A stretch of DNA of 64,000 bases from Xenopus tropicalis (Eukaryota; Chordata; Amphibia; Anura; Pipidae), in contig NC_030684.2 of NCBI RefSeq assembly GCF_000004195.4, positions 112,011,429-112,075,428 of the forward strand, read 5' to 3'. This document shows positions 48,653 through 62,259 of the stretch, piece after piece. The notes beneath the pieces are model-generated. The model did not search any database. It had not been told where the DNA came from and saw only the letters and a list, made by a program, of their open reading frames with translations. Position 1 is the first letter of the stretch. Each line of letters begins with the position of its first letter. The translations under genes and the position numbers were made by a program.

Positions 48653-50655
48653 TAAGCAACTTTCCAAAGTGCATAATTATCATTGGTTATATTAAGAAAC
48701 ATAATTGATACAGAATGGAATATTTATCCATTCCTCTTATTTGTAGTACCGGTTCTGATTCTTGAAACCATGTAGCAGGAGCTAGCTGATTAACAGACCT
48801 GTGAAGAAACATGCAAGGCATTGTGGGAACTGGGATTTACTTCATTGTGTCAGAAACAGCAGTTCAGTAAGGGACCAATACTATCTTCAATCATAATTAC
48901 ATTTACAAATAAAGTAGTTTAATTAACTTAAATTGAAAGGTTGAATGAAATTACATTTTCTTTCATGGTGCAAAACGAAAAATAAATGGGTGGTGTTCCC
49001 TTTTGTATCCTGAATGACAATATTTATGAAATACATGAGGCCAGCCCAAACTAAAGATATTGCATTAGCCGCTGCCTATTCTAGGTGAATTCTATGTAAT
49101 GGCACTACCACTTTACCTCATCCCTGAAAAATGCGTTAATTGCACTGAAACCTGGCATCAGCATTTGACCTGCCTACCAGCCCTGCTTGTGATTTGTTCC
49201 ATTCTACGTGTCCCAAAACTATGCAGCCAGGTGCAGCAGGCTTAAATGAAGCATTTGGCACATGTGGACACACCCATTTCTCATGAAAATCAATGCACAC
49301 ACTATTCATGAATAAAGGCTTCTCCATATATATTCATATTTATTTGACTGCATTAAATAGAAATCCAGAGCAATGTGAGCAAGGTAATCTGTAGCTGGTG
49401 CCTATCTTGCATCAGAACAGCTGCTGTAGGATAAAACAAATTGGTTGTGCACACAAGAAGTGCAGTAAGGTTACGCAGCCCTAAGCAGTGGTTGAGCAGA
49501 GCACTTTGTGGGTAAGTGCTTGAATCCCTCCCTAGGGTTTAACCAGATCAATTTTCCAATTAATAAAACACAAAAGCTTGGAGCGGCTGAGACGCTCTTC
49601 TAATGAAACATCGCAATTAGATTGTCTTAGCTTTAACTCCTCTAGCACCGAAGCCCCCGAGCTGTGCTAGTACCTGCGATAAGGCCTGCTGTGGGCGCAT
49701 TTTGTGCTGCAGTGCCATGATGCCATCTCTGAAATCACATAATTTGCAGTCCAAGGATTGTGTAAACTAGAAGCATGTAAAACTAGGGCACATCTTACAT
49801 ACAGGTCCTACACACTGTAATGTATGGTGGGTCTTTAAGAGGTTGAAACTGCTGCTCTTGGGTGGATTCTGGCTCAGCAGAATCCCTGGGATTCATTTAT
49901 CAAAGCAGAACAGCCCAGAAATAGGTGTCATTGTGTATTTCAGTGCAGCATGCTATGTAATCTGGGCACAACTGGGAAGGGCTTCCTTGTAAGGAAGGGC
50001 TCTTGTAAGAGAAGATCAGGGGCACAGATCTGAACTCCATGACGTACATATTGTAGTTAATGATATGAATAGGGGATAAGGGAAAACATTGGCGAAAAGC
50101 ATTTTTCACTTTGTGTCATTATGCTGGTTTTTACTGTTCTGTGTCAGTAATGTACTGAGATATATTAATGATATAAACTGCTGCTTCCCTTCGTGAGGTG
50201 CACTGTGTGGTGGCAGATTGTGCAGTGAATTCGTTACAGATATAATGTCACATGTGCTAATTTAAGAAACCTTTCCATTAGGATTCACAAGGCCCCTACT
50301 AATGGTAACTCTATACAGCTGACCGACAACAATACAAAAGGGATTTTAAATTAACCCCCCTCCACACCATCCCTGCTTGTACGTTAAACAGGAGACAAGT
50401 GGTCTTCAGATTTCCTGGGTGCCAGCCAATCTTCGTTAGATCATGTTTATGTTACAGACATATAAAATATTGTCATAACAGTTCCATGTCTATAATTCCA
50501 CGAGAGTCCGGAAATGCAAATAAGCATCCACACTAAATCGCAACCTGACTGGCTTTAATGCTTCGTCTAAATTTATATATTTTACCCCACAGTTTGGAGA
50601 CCTAGGATTAAGATGGACAGTGTTGTCCCTCTTGTCGGCCATTTGTTTTACCTTG
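48653..50655 (-). other. NOVA1 upstream intron; possible conserved block 49560-49760
   Basis: No exon seen. 49560-49760 is repeat-free and CpG-bearing (GGAGCGGCTGAGACGC, GTGGGCGCATTTTGTG) within AT-rich intron, so it is a weak candidate for regulatory DNA. Confidence 0.3.
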
Positions 50656-50876
50656 AAGTATTACCCTCAGCACCTATTGGCTGTTCTCAAAGTATTACCC
50701 TCAGCACTCACTGGTTGTTCTCGAAGTATTACCATCAGCACTCTCTGGTTGTTCCTAAACTATTAGAAAGTATTACCCCTAGCACCTATTGGTTGCTCTT
50801 GAAGTATTACCCACAGAACTTATTTGTTGTTCTTAAAGTATAACCCTAAAAACCCATTGGTTGTTTTTAAAGTATG
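50656..50876. repeat. Degenerate tandem array, 34-bp unit, 6 copies
   Basis: AAGTATTACC or variants begin at 50656, 50690, 50724, 50768, 50802 and 50836, with a seventh partial start at 50870. Spacing is 34 bp except for one 10-bp insertion before 50768. Each unit ends in a TTGGTTGTTCT-like word. Copies are diverged, so the array is old. Confidence 0.85.
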
Positions 50877-52084
50877 TGTATGCATGTAGATGACATTTCT
50901 CTGCTGTCCCAATGCACTGGCCAGTATAGAAATGCCATCCCCTATTTCGATACAGAGCACCCCATAATAAAAACTGATTTTGTGTTGCTTCTGCCTAAAA
51001 CACACAGACGTTGTAAAGGTCGCTACAATTCATAGTTTAGGCAGTAAGGTCCATGGCACTGGAAACCACAACAATTCATAGTTAAAGCAGGAATGACTTT
51101 AGGACATTGTCCACAGGCAGAAGCAGTGGTGGCCACTTCGGAAGGCCATTAGGAAATTTCCCTGTGAAGCAACTTTAGTGCTCAAATTAACAAGATATGG
51201 CCTTTGGTCTGCCTTTTCCTGTATATAACATATAACACAAGATTGGTCAAGCTCTTGTGCTGATAAACAAGAGTGCACTTTCCACTAAGCCTAACCTTAC
51301 TGACTGAATTTCTCTAGCTTCCATCTGTTATGTCCCCCCTACTGTCTTTCAGCTCCTCTCTGCAAGCCTATCCTCTCAGATTAGAAGTGCCCTACATTCT
51401 GTCCTACTTCCCAGTCAGGCACAGAATTCTGGAGAAGGATTTGGAGATCTGATTTTTCTGTGGAGTCTCAGGAGTCTACAAATGGGTAGTTCATTTCAAG
51501 TTTATTGCCTGCCATTGGGCTAAAGTAGATGTGGTGATGATCAGTTATCCTTTCATGAGCAATTTTTTTAGATGCTGACAACCATGTTGGCTTCTTGGAG
51601 CATCTTAACTCAATAAGAGGTTATGAAGTGTTTCATGGCCAGACATGAGAATACTTCTTAGAGTGTTCCAGACATCACAGCTTTTATTTCTGAGTTATAT
51701 CTAAGGAAGGACTAATAGACGCCCCATCATTTCACCTTCAACCTCAACAGATTTCTTACATCTCAAAACCTTTTATCTCATCTTCCTGCACTATAAAACT
51801 CTCTTCTACTCATTATTATGAAGCACTTTCTGTTTAAATTCACATTTAAAAGAAAAACATCAAAAAGGGGTAAAACGTGTACCCACACAGCAGTGATTTG
51901 TTTCCTACTTTCCCCAGTGCTGGTTAGGCTCTTAGTAGCCTACAACTTTATTGCCTCCCTAACATAATGAGATACGATTCTCAAAAGGAAATTATACTCT
52001 TTTACAAAATAAATAAATATTTAATAATCTTAGGATGTTATTTTAGGATTACATCTAGAGGATTTTTTCAATAGGAATATTAAT
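50877..52084 (-). other. NOVA1 upstream intron, nothing recognised
   Basis: AT-rich without exon or clear repeat. Confidence 0.45.
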
Positions 52085-52365
52085 TGTTATCATTATTATT
52101 TATATACTGCTGACATATTTACCAGTACTAGACTATACATCATATACACTCATTTAGTCATCAATTATTCAATCATTCCCTGCCCCAGTGGATCTTAAAA
52201 TCTAGGGTTCCTATCACATACATACATTATGACCAATTTTATAAGAAGCCAATTCACCTACCTGTATGTGTTTGGAGTGTGGGAGGAAACACATGCAGAC
52301 ACAGGGAGAACTCCTTGCAGATAAAAAAACCTAGGACCCCAAGACTATAAGACCCCCATGACAGA
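52085..52365 (-). mobile_element. L2/CR1-like LINE fragment
   Basis: CCCTGCCCCAGTGGATCTTA, CCAATTCACCTACCTGTATG, TTTGGAGTGTGGGAGGAAAC and CACAGGGAGAACTCC form the standard reverse-strand read of the LINE family whose plus-oriented tail is at 23970. It is 5'-truncated and lacks coding sequence. Confidence 0.75.
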
Positions 52366-53591
52366 ATACTTGTTGGGCCTTATTGTACAACACAGCTCTC
52401 AGACATTAGAGAAACCCATTTTATTACTCAGTACGAAGCCTGGCCCTATTCATAGGGCCATTCATCATGTGAATATCATGCTAGTTCCTTCTATGTGAAG
52501 GCTAGGCTGTATGTTCAGCTAATAGGAATGGGTAGTTAATTGGCCATGTCACATGTAAAAATAACATTAAAAATATATATATTTTATAATAAATAAAACA
52601 ATGTAAAAAAGCAATAAAAAATATAAACATTTTCATTCTAAAAAATAAATAATCTTAATGATTTATTTTGGTTCTGTTAATGGAACACTATATTGTTTAT
52701 ACTGTGTAGCTTGCACCAGGGCACATACCATACCTTTAACTTCTCTTAAAAACATACAAGTTAAAATGAGTGGATTTAATTAGGGTTAGGTTCAACCCGC
52801 TGTTTTATAGGAAATTTCTAATAGCAGAAATAGAGTAGAGCAAAGTGTCACTGTGCGGTGCAGGCTGTGCAGGAGGAAGCTGAAGATGCGCAGCCACTTT
52901 GTAATTAGAGCGACATTCTGCCTCTGGCCTACATACTCAGGGAAATGCTCAGAGATTTGAGAAGAACCCCCCCCCCCCCCCCCGCCTCAACTATTTTCAC
53001 TGAGAGGCTAAATTGGCCTGGTCCCCAGGAGACTCAGGGAGCTATAAATAACTTTTTGGTTGGTTTCCATGATTTCTGAGCGAGCAGCAAATTCTAGTTA
53101 TTATTACAGAAGAGGCTAGAAAGCTGATAGCGAGAATAAGGTAAGTGAGTGGGAAGAGGATCACAGACATGTCACAAGGCGTTTGTACTTGAGGAAGTTT
53201 GTCAGTCAATACAATATGTATGTGATATAGAAAGAGCAAACCAAGGATACCCATTATATCCATAATAATGTAGCGATAAAGCATCTTAAGAGGCTCTACT
53301 GATAAATAGCCCTTCTAAAACTCATATCAGTTTTTCTAGTAATATGGCTTTATTCTGCACAGGAACAGCGTTTTAAAGGTCCCCTGGTAATGAAGTTTCC
53401 TTCTCTGCTCAGGCCCATTAAACATAAATTCATATGTTATGCTATGTCCAACTTGCAAACAGCATCCCCGACAGATATAAGTGGGCACAATTACCACTGC
53501 CCCAAGCACAAGTGTGAAACCATCATGAGGCACACAAATGCACCACTTAGGGTAGGGAGCACACAAAGCAGATCATCCAATTACTGCCTCT
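52366..53591 (-). other. NOVA1 upstream intron; C17 tract
   Basis: A run of 17 C occupies 52967-52983. No exon or complete repeat otherwise. Confidence 0.45.
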
Positions 53592-53699
53592 GTGTATAAC
53601 GTGGATCTGCTGTTATGTGCACCTTCCTATAGATCGATCGATAGACACAGTGTTGGCTTGTGTGATGCTACACGAGGCAGATACTGGTGCAAAACTGCA

Positions 53700-53870
53700 T
53701 ACTTTCATGTTTGTACGGCAATATCAGCTCTGTGTAGCTCCAAACAGGATGATACCGTGCCTGTCAGTGGTACTACAGAAAGGAGCGCATGACAGCAGAT
53801 CTGCGTTCCTCTGTTTGGGTAAAACAATGCAGGCAGAGGAAATCCACTGTGTGTGCCCCTGGCCTTAGGG
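53700..53870 (+). repeat. Dispersed repeat, copy 1
   Basis: CTGTGTAGCTCCAAACAGGA, GAGCGCATGACAG, GGGTAAAACAATGCAGGCAG and TGTGTGCCCCTGGCCTTAGG align in order with the copy at about 55300-55452. Unclassified; no terminal repeats identified. Its right end resembles the unit of the minisatellite at 55438. Confidence 0.65.
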
Positions 53871-53932
53871 CCCTTGTACTTACCTGGGGCTATGGCTTCT
53901 GAGGTCCACATCTTGTGTCAGATTAAAGGAAC

Positions 53933-54185
53933 AGTAACACCAAAAAGTGAAAGTGTTTAAAAGTAATTACAATATAATTTACTGTTGCCCTGCATTGCTA
54001 CAACTGGTGTGTTTGCCTCAGAAGGACTGCTATAGTTTATATAAGTAAGCTGCTGTATAGCCATAGGGGCAGCCATTCAAAGGAGAAAAGGCACAGGTTA
54101 CTTAGCAGATAACAGATAAACCCCCATTATATGGGGCTTATCTACTAGTTATCTGCTATGTAACCAATCCAAAGTGCATTAGGGT
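53933..54185 (+). mobile_element. T2-like MITE, 3'-truncated
   Basis: It starts TTAAAGGAACAGTAACACCA and continues AAGTGAAAGTGTTTAAAAGT, the well-known start of a very abundant Xenopus TTAA MITE. TTTGCCTCAGAAG and TATAAGTAAGCTGCTGT also belong to the family. The mirrored end is absent, and similarity fades after about 54185. Confidence 0.8.
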
Positions 54186-55299
54186 GCAAAGCAGTCCTGT
54201 ACCTAACTCCTGCAACAGTCAGGTGGTAGGTATGGTGTAAGGGTGCAGTCTGAAAAAACATGGATGTTTGTGCCTGTTTTTTTCAACTGCATCCTGCCAT
54301 GCATATAGTAAATTATGTCTGAACTGCAGTTCAGCATTAACTGGAGATCTGCAGATTAGTCATCTCTGTAATATATACCGCAATTGTTACACAATGGATA
54401 TTTTGTCTATGTTTTACTCTCAAAGAGACTGAAAATGAGTGCTTCCAACAGTCTCCACGAGTCCCATTGCTGCTCAATATAAGCCTAACTGTCCTCTTTT
54501 TATTGGCCCTGACTGCTTCAGATCCCTATCATTACTTAATATACTATTTCTCTGCAAAAACCCCTGCTTCCCCATATGACTGCTTCCTGTAACATCACCC
54601 TATTTTAGGCCAGGAATCTGCAATTTGTTTCTCTATATTCTGCTGAACTAGAACAATTTTGGTTATTACAGGATTCTGGGAGTTGTAGTTCAGTAACAGT
54701 TGGTAGCCACCTGCTTAGTCTATCAGTAGGACTGTGGTTTTATGCACTTGCTTTGGATGGGATGGTGGGCTCTGCTGGATGCAAGTGGGCGTCCTACTAG
54801 ATTAGTACTTTATTATTTTTTTTTTTTCAATTGTAATCTCAGTAGAAGATGTGAGCATACTTTCCGCATGATGTCAGAACTGGGAGCCCATGAGAATGAA
54901 GGATGCTGGGAAGTGGACATGGAGTCCGAACACAAGAGTAGGAGGGGATTGGAGGAGGTCAGATTCATGCGAGGAAGATTATAGCCAAAACACAGACCCC
55001 CAGAGGCAAACCATTCTCTTCCACCCTTAACCCCATTACTGCCATTGCAACACACATTGTGCAGCTGTTTCCTTAGTTTCAGTTAGCTTTAAATATAAAA
55101 TGAAATAAAATACATAGCAACGTGTCAAATGATCTATATTCATAAAATTCTTGTTAAACCCATGCCTCTCTATCAGCAAGTAAACAATAGAAAAAGCTCA
55201 TATACCAATGCTAGTTTTATCAACACAGGTGAAGGGTTATTCGAATTACAGTCAGTGTGGATATCAGTGTGGATATGCTTATGTATGCAGTTTGGTTCC
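54186..55299 (-). other. NOVA1 upstream intron with hAT-end fragment
   Basis: At about 54610-54715, AATCTGCAATTTGTTTCTC with GGATTCTGGGAGTTGTAGTT and CAGTTGGTAGCCACCTGC is a recurring Xenopus hAT end fragment. A related fragment is at about 62995-63245. No exon. Confidence 0.5.
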
Positions 55300-55452
55300 A
55301 ATATGTGTGCTGTGTAGCTCCACACAAGAAGACGCTGTGTCCGTCAGCTACAAGAAGAAGCAAATGACAGAAAATCCATTTTCCTCCATCTGCGTAAAAA
55401 ACACATGCAGAGGAAAGCAGATGATCTGGTTCATGTGTCCCTATCCTAAGGA
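55300..55452 (+). repeat. Dispersed repeat, copy 2, leading into minisatellite
   Basis: Aligned with copy 1 through GTGTAGCTCCACACAAGAAG, GCGTAAAAAACACATGCAGA and ATGTGTCCCTATCCTAAGGA. The last word is the seed of the 28-bp array that follows directly. Confidence 0.65.
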
Positions 55453-55750
55453 GTGCATTTTTGTGCCCCTATGCTAAGGGGTGCATTTTTGTGCCCCTAT
55501 CCTAAGGAGTGCATTTTTGTGCCCCTATCCTAAGGGGTGCATTTTTGTGCCCCTATCCTAAGGGGTGCATTTTTGTGCCCCTATCCTAAGAGGTGAATTT
55601 TTGTGCCCCTATGCTAAGGAGTGCATTTTTGTGCCCCTATCCTAAGAGGTGAATTTTTGTGCCCCTATGCTAAGGAGTGCATTTTTGTGCCCCTATCCTA
55701 AGGGGTGCATTTTTGTGCCCCTATTCTAAGGGGTACATTTTTGTGCCCCT
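55438..55750. repeat. Minisatellite, 11 copies of a 28-bp unit
   Basis: GTGCATTTTTGTGCCCCTAT (with GTGAAT and GTACAT variants) recurs exactly every 28 bp from 55453 to 55733. The variable position CCTAAG/GCTAAG and the ending GGAG/GGGG/GAGG distinguish units. It grows from the right end of dispersed-repeat copy 2. Confidence 0.93.
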
Positions 55751-56030
55751 TAATGCTTTTCTACATAAGCTGTATTACCCCTTTAAGGACACTTCAATTC
55801 GTATGTATATTGTTATGTTTTCCCTTTTTCTCAGTCTTTTGTTCTGATAGTACAATAGAGCTGGGGGAGAGAAATGCCTTTTCAAGGAAATCCGGTCACG
55901 GCATCCATGGAGAAAGTAATGAGGTAAGGAGTCTGAGTAAGAACAAACACAAAGAAATAAAAAAGAACTACACTGAAACAAAACGCAGAGGAAAAATAAA
56001 ACCCGGGGAACGAGTGATAGAGAGAGCGTG

Positions 56031-56069
<39 letters not shown>

Positions 56070-59000
56070 GGGGGGCTGGAGGAAGGAAGTGGGTGTCCAG
56101 ATGAGGTAAGGGAGTTATGATCAAGAACCAAAGATTTTGGCACTAGGGATTTGGGGGTGGTGTATTCAGGGAAAGGGGCCTGGAAAACAACAGTGTGTGA
56201 GCCAAGGAAATGAGGCCCTGTGCACTTGTCTGTCACAGGACACAAACAGCTCCCTGCCTGCAGCCTGGGGATACTGACTTGCTGCTATTTGTTTGTATAG
56301 GAAAGCTGAATTGTAAAGAGGAGACCGGATAGTAGCTAAGCATGGACAGTACAGTTATGAGTAAAGTGTCTGTAACCATGTAGCTAGAAAGATAGGAGCC
56401 TCAGTGCTACAGTGTATGTGTGTTGTACACTCAGAGGCTCTATACTGTGGTGCAGCTGCACTTCCTCTGAACCATTGGTGTGTATGAAGCAAGTGGGTTC
56501 TCTGAGGGGGAAAAGTTACTTTTCTCAGACTTGCTCTCACCCTTCTGACAGCAAATTCTGGTATTCAGCTAAACTGCCCTCAGAATTTATATTTCTCTAT
56601 TATGCATTACAGACAGGGGCTCCTTTAAAGTACGGTAAAGCAACAGCTCGACTGAAAAACAGGCAATACTGAAGTCTATAGGATGGTTCACACTAGTGAT
56701 TGTGCTGTGCATTACAACATGATAAATGATTCACTATTCACATTTTGCATAAGTAGTACCTAAACTGCTAGGGAGATGATAGGGTATTTTTCAGCAAAGA
56801 TGCCTGGGGATAGGTTTTGGCGATGTGATGTTGATTCTGCAGCAGGTTTTGTTCATGCTACAAAAATCCATCTCAAATCGGTAACTGGACATGGGGTATG
56901 CAAGGGCATTATGTAGGGAACATGGCCCTGAAAGGGTTATGGAATGACATAGCCTGTCAGTGACACACATCTGCCAATCCTGATGCAATGGTACAAACAT
57001 CTGCCTGTTCTGCATTAGCACTGATTGTTTTCTTTCATGGCTGCTCAGCCGTTCCGCTGGATGAGACAGTCAGTGTAGGGAGCCCAGTCCGCAGGAGGGA
57101 AGAAGGCATAGCCTTGCGTGACCGATGTGCAGGAGGTCACTCCCACACTCTGCCAAGCATTAGCTATCAACATACGGGACTATTATACATTTTTAATGGT
57201 TACACCCAGCAGGGAAAAAACACAGCACAAAAGGCTCTATAACAGCATATCCATGGCACACTCGCTGATCACATGCCTGCATTGCTTCAGTGACATTTGC
57301 CTTTCCTCCAATCCTTCCCCAGATCCCTAACTGCTACAAAAAAGCAGCTGATCCATGAAGCAAATGCAGCTCTTCTACAGCTCACTGTCCAATTCAGAAA
57401 AAGTACAATGTGGATCAGCCAAGGGCCAATGTGCAATGCCTGTGACTTCTACCAGCCCCAGGGGTGGGGAGCACACACTGAACCAAATCTTCCATAGAAA
57501 AACAAAATGCGTCAGAAATGAATGGGGCCAACACACAATTCTATATGGCTGTTATTGTGCACTCTTTTCCCTGCACAGCCATGGGAAGAGACACAATATA
57601 ATGCCCTTAAGTGACAATATTCTTTTATTAGTGGGCCTGGATTGCAGCACTGCAGACAGCACATAAATTACATCCTATTGCCAGGCTTTGAAGGCCTATG
57701 AAGAGATGAAGGTATTCCAAACACACAGTTGTGCCATACTGCCTTACTGACCCAGGCGTGTGCCATGGAAATATGAGCTTTCCCTTTTAAAAGAAGCAAT
57801 AAATTCATGTGTCAGACCGGCTATCTCCTACCAGTTTCAGTATGCTGGCAAAGCTTCAGGGCTTCTTCTACCTGTGCCACCTCCCTTTAGAGAGTTTAAG
57901 CGAACCTGAATTTGTCAGTGGCGTACTACATTGGCACTGGTGGCCAGGCCTTTGCATCTTATTCAGTTAATTTCACACTAACACTATTTTGCTCAGAGTT
58001 TCTGAAATCATAAAAACATTAATTCAAGCTACATCTGGTCCAACTACCGGTCCTGTGCACAACCCTACTCACATCTTATGCCCATATAGATTAAAATACT
58101 AGCTGTGCTCCATTCCAACGGTGCTCATGGAAGCCACAATGTAAATAGGACAACTTTCCCCGACATCCCAGTTATAGCGTGACACCCTGTATGTGTTTAT
58201 GCAGCCCTTATATAAAGTATGTCATCCACTTTCAGTCTTTATTTTTATTAAATATCTAGTAATACACTACATTTTTCATCTAACATCTTTTATGTTTTTC
58301 ACTTGTTTCCAACTCCAGCCCTACTCAAATTCCAGGTTGCTATTATATCTTCACATGAGAGCAGGTGGGCCTGCCAGAATGACTCATGTGCTAATAAATA
58401 AGCCAGTGCTCACATAGGGATATCCTGAAATTTTAGGACTGGAGTGGAGCAACAATGAATATGGATCTGACTCAGTCCAACTGCATGCAACTAAATCAAA
58501 CTGAAGTAGCTGTAAGCTTAACTGCTTTGAAATTCACAAAGCTGCGCAACCCACAGCAACCAATAAAAATGTTGTTTACATTATTCTCACTCTGATTGTG
58601 TGTGTGCGGATGCAACAATACTGAGAACAAGTACAGTTCTATGGTCAGAACTGTTGCCTCTTCCCTTCAATAATGCGTTGTGTATTAAATCTATATACAA
58701 TGCACTAAGAAAGAAACTATTTTATATACATATCCCATTGCTGCACCAGAACAACCTGTGTCATTGCCCTAATTCACTGGGAAATAATCATCATCATCAT
58801 CATAATGTGATTTTTTCTTGGATTAAGGGTAAGGACACATTTGGTGACTTGCAGCGTTCTATTGCGATAGTGATTTATCGCTCAATGCAGGGGAACAAAA
58901 CACACAAGGGAAATACCAGGATCACACCTTGTCCTGCTTAGTCCTTTGCAGCCCTGCCATTTTTAGAAATAACTGCCTGTCAGTAGACTTAATAAAATAA

Positions 59001-59480
59001 AGGCATTGGAACAATGGAATGTGGCCATACATGTGTATAGCCATTCGTATGCTATAGCCATTACCATATGGCTGGCCACATGTATGGTTTCCTGCTGTAT
59101 CCAACTATCTGAATAACAACTGCATAAAGGTCATTACGCTGCATGATGAGCAATTAATGAGTCACTACTTGATTCTATCTGCAACTTGATCACATATTGA
59201 GCTTAGCCAAATAGACAAAGAACCGCCAACATGGATCATACTTAGTGATCTTGTCATTCAAATAATAAGTATATAGCCAAAAAATGGTCACAAATGTGAG
59301 AAGCAGGGGAAATAGCCCCCTATCGGCATCACATAAAGTACTTCTTTAATTCAATCCTTTTGTGATACATATAATTGCAGTGACCTCATTCCAGGACTGA
59401 GCTGAGCCAGAAATGTCATATAGAATTCGCAGAGGGGGGTCGCTTTCATGACATGGCTTTTACAAAAATACCTATAAATA
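55751..59480 (-). other. NOVA1 upstream intron; GA microsatellite
   Basis: A GA microsatellite lies at 56034-56067. Open frames of up to 156 codons across it are low-complexity. A small inverted repeat (CCATACATGTG at about 59026, CACATGTATGG at about 59077) is present. No exon seen. Confidence 0.45.
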
Positions 59481-62150
59481 TTCATGTGGCCTGATCAATT
59501 TAATCAAAAAGATGTCCTTGGAAGGTTTCTGCAGCAAATAAATGAAATTAAATCAGCATAATTCTTTAGTGAGTTACTGCCAGAGATACTGAGTGTGCAT
59601 ACTGCGTCCTATCAGCCTGTCAGCGCTTGGAGGACAATTCATCACAAACATTTCCCATGCTGGTAATTAGCTCCCACGTGCCCTAACACTTTATCCAAAG
59701 CTTTACCTGGAGGAGAGTAATATTAGTTTAACCAGGCACACAATGGCTAGGCAAGCTACAATGGATTTGCAGGTTATGCTGCTATTAAATGTAGCTGGCT
59801 AAGGATGATGGGAGTTGTTAACTCAATGCAGCATACTTATCCTTGGGTCATACTACAGTTAAAGGGATATATGTCTGTTACACAACTACAGTACTTGCAG
59901 TGTGAATTTGCATTCTGGGAGGAGGTGGATCTTTGTTTAACCCCATCCCTCCACTAAATGTGAATCCCACCAGGAGACAGGATAGATACACAATAGCCAT
60001 TTATAGCCCAATAAAACATCTGTGTGTAGCTCGAAAACATAGAACTTTGTATAATGGCTCCAGAATTCTCTTCCAGTCCTCCATTACCATGACAGAGCTG
60101 CAGCTGTCAAACCTTAGGATGACCAATGACTTGTGACAATGGCACACACACCTCACATCTGTATTCAATAACACAGTTTAAAGGTCCAAACTACCCCCCA
60201 CCCATTTGCCTGAATCAACCTTTTTTCTTTCAAAACAATACATGCAGTTCCTTAGAATTCACGATTAATTCTTATAGTAAATTCTTATAATTCTCATAAT
60301 ATAAGCAGCCAGTTCTATTAGTGGTAAATGTTAATTTGGATAATGTGCAGTGGGTCAGTAGATGCTACTGGCTTGCACCAAGTGAATCAGATGCTAATAG
60401 TGTTATTAACAATACCGCACACAGTAGAAATTGCATTCATTGCAACTTGGGAGCGACTGGCAACCTGCGTACACCTACAATAAGTGCAACTTAGTGCAGT
60501 GTGTTCCAGCAGTTGTGCTATAACTCTGGGAAAAATACTGTGTTATGGGTAAAAACATGCGGATATCAAAATTGCACTATGGACCATGTTGGTAAATTAG
60601 GTTTTTTGGCAAGAAATAAAATAAAAAAATGGCATTTGAATGTTTGTGATTTTGTCACTTTTGTGAATTCCACCTAGATTTAACAGACATTCTAAAGGCA
60701 GATTTACCATTGCAGCAGGTGTAGGGGCCCAGACACTGAAAGGGCTGAAACAATTACACAAGTAGAAGTAAATTTCCATTTAATGTCAACTACAATACAT
60801 GGAAAACAGAGGTATCTGAATTTGAGCTCCTCCAAAGGGTTCTAGGGAGCTGTAGTCCACAACAACTGGGGTTAAAATGACACCTCCACTTTAGCTTGAT
60901 ACACTAGAGTCAGGGCAACCTACTCATGGCTACAGTACAGTGTACCACTTTGATTGTCCCCTAGCACACACAGCTCTGCTCTTAATTGGGCCCCTTTAAT
61001 TAGCAAGTAAAACGGCTTTAAGCATCCGACACAGCATCAGATGAAACAGTAATTGCTGGCAGGGCTGTGAGGTTTGTGTGTATTTATTAATTATTGTGTC
61101 AAAACCAAACATTTGATTCGTCACACGGCAGATGGAGTTTAGGCACTGGAATCAGTGAGGGTTTGAGAGAAGGAACAAAATCCAAGAAAACATCTAAATA
61201 ATGTAGCTGTACAGTGAACAAGCTGCGAACACATTGCTTTCCCTCAGCACAATCATTTGATCTACATACTATACTTCGGCTACATGCAGGCAATGGGCAG
61301 GCTACAGGGGGAAGACACTGGTGGGAAAGCCCAATATTTACAGACCACCTTTCCCATCCCTTTGCAAAATGAGCAGTTGGCACCACAAAGAGCTAATTAA
61401 CATTGTTGTGCAAAGTGTTGGTGGGCTTTTTTTATTTCTAGTCTCCAATGAGCCAAGGAAAAAATAAACTTTGAGCTAATTGAGCAATTACTACTACATC
61501 GCAATCTTAAATTAACAAGTCCTGTACACAGTGCCAGGCTTCGGAGCCAAACATCAAATGGGAGCCTGTGTGGCAATTTACAAAAAGCAACCAAAGTCAT
61601 AATCTGCGGCTGAAACAAACCACAGATGAATCGCAAAGGCACGGATTTAAAGAAAGAACGTAAAGGCATTTCTTTTCCATTCTAACAACGCTGCATGCTG
61701 GGAAATCCAATTAAAACACAGGTTACAAACAAAGCAATTAAAGCCAAAAGTTTTGCACCCAGTGGTTTAATAAATGAATGCCAGTGTAACAAGCCCCATG
61801 CATATGCTAATAGGCTGCTGCCATTTTCCTTGCCATTAGCAGCACAGTCTCTAGCAGTCAGCTTGTAGTAAGATCTAGGCTCTAGGGGAAATTAACAAAA
61901 CTGGTGTAAATTTGACACTAGAACAGAGACTCTAGGCAACGGTGCAGAATTTTTCTCCCATTAGTTTTACTGCTTTTGACTGATCAAAGCTAAATATTGC
62001 TTGGGTGTTATGGGTAACTACCATGGCAGTTAAAATACACCAAGTTTGTGTATTTGCCAGTACAGTCTCCATTATCCACCACAATATGTCGACAAACCCC
62101 ATGCCATTAGGGTGATAATGACCCTCTCCCGTATTTTATTTTTAAATCTG
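59481..62150 (-). other. NOVA1 upstream intron; two possible conserved noncoding blocks
   Basis: 59510-59700 and especially 61390-61750 are free of recognisable repeats and rich in AT-core factor-like words (GAGCTAATTAACATTG, TTGAGCTAATTGAGCAATTA, AATCCAATTAAAACAC) mixed with CpGs. This resembles vertebrate conserved noncoding elements near developmental and neuronal genes. Conservation has not been tested. Confidence 0.35.
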
Positions 62151-62259
62151 ATTCCTCTTCAGTCTAAATGGGAACATGAAATATGGTATACAAAATGCCC
62201 AAGGTGAATCACTGGCTCTCTAGTGACATGGAGCTAGCGGACAAACTCTACTGTAGACT

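Noticed and set aside
50656..55750. Regularly spaced repeats considered as a CRISPR-like array
   Set aside because: The units abut with no unique spacers, and the DNA is vertebrate; they are ordinary minisatellites.
55775..56245. 156-codon minus-strand frame with Ser/Leu repeats
   Set aside because: Driven by the GA microsatellite at 56034-56067; no domain features.
57000..57240. 84-codon plus-strand frame with a hydrophobic start that looks like a signal peptide
   Set aside because: No family similarity after the first 25 residues, no supporting splice structure, and it lies within a NOVA1 intron on the opposite strand.
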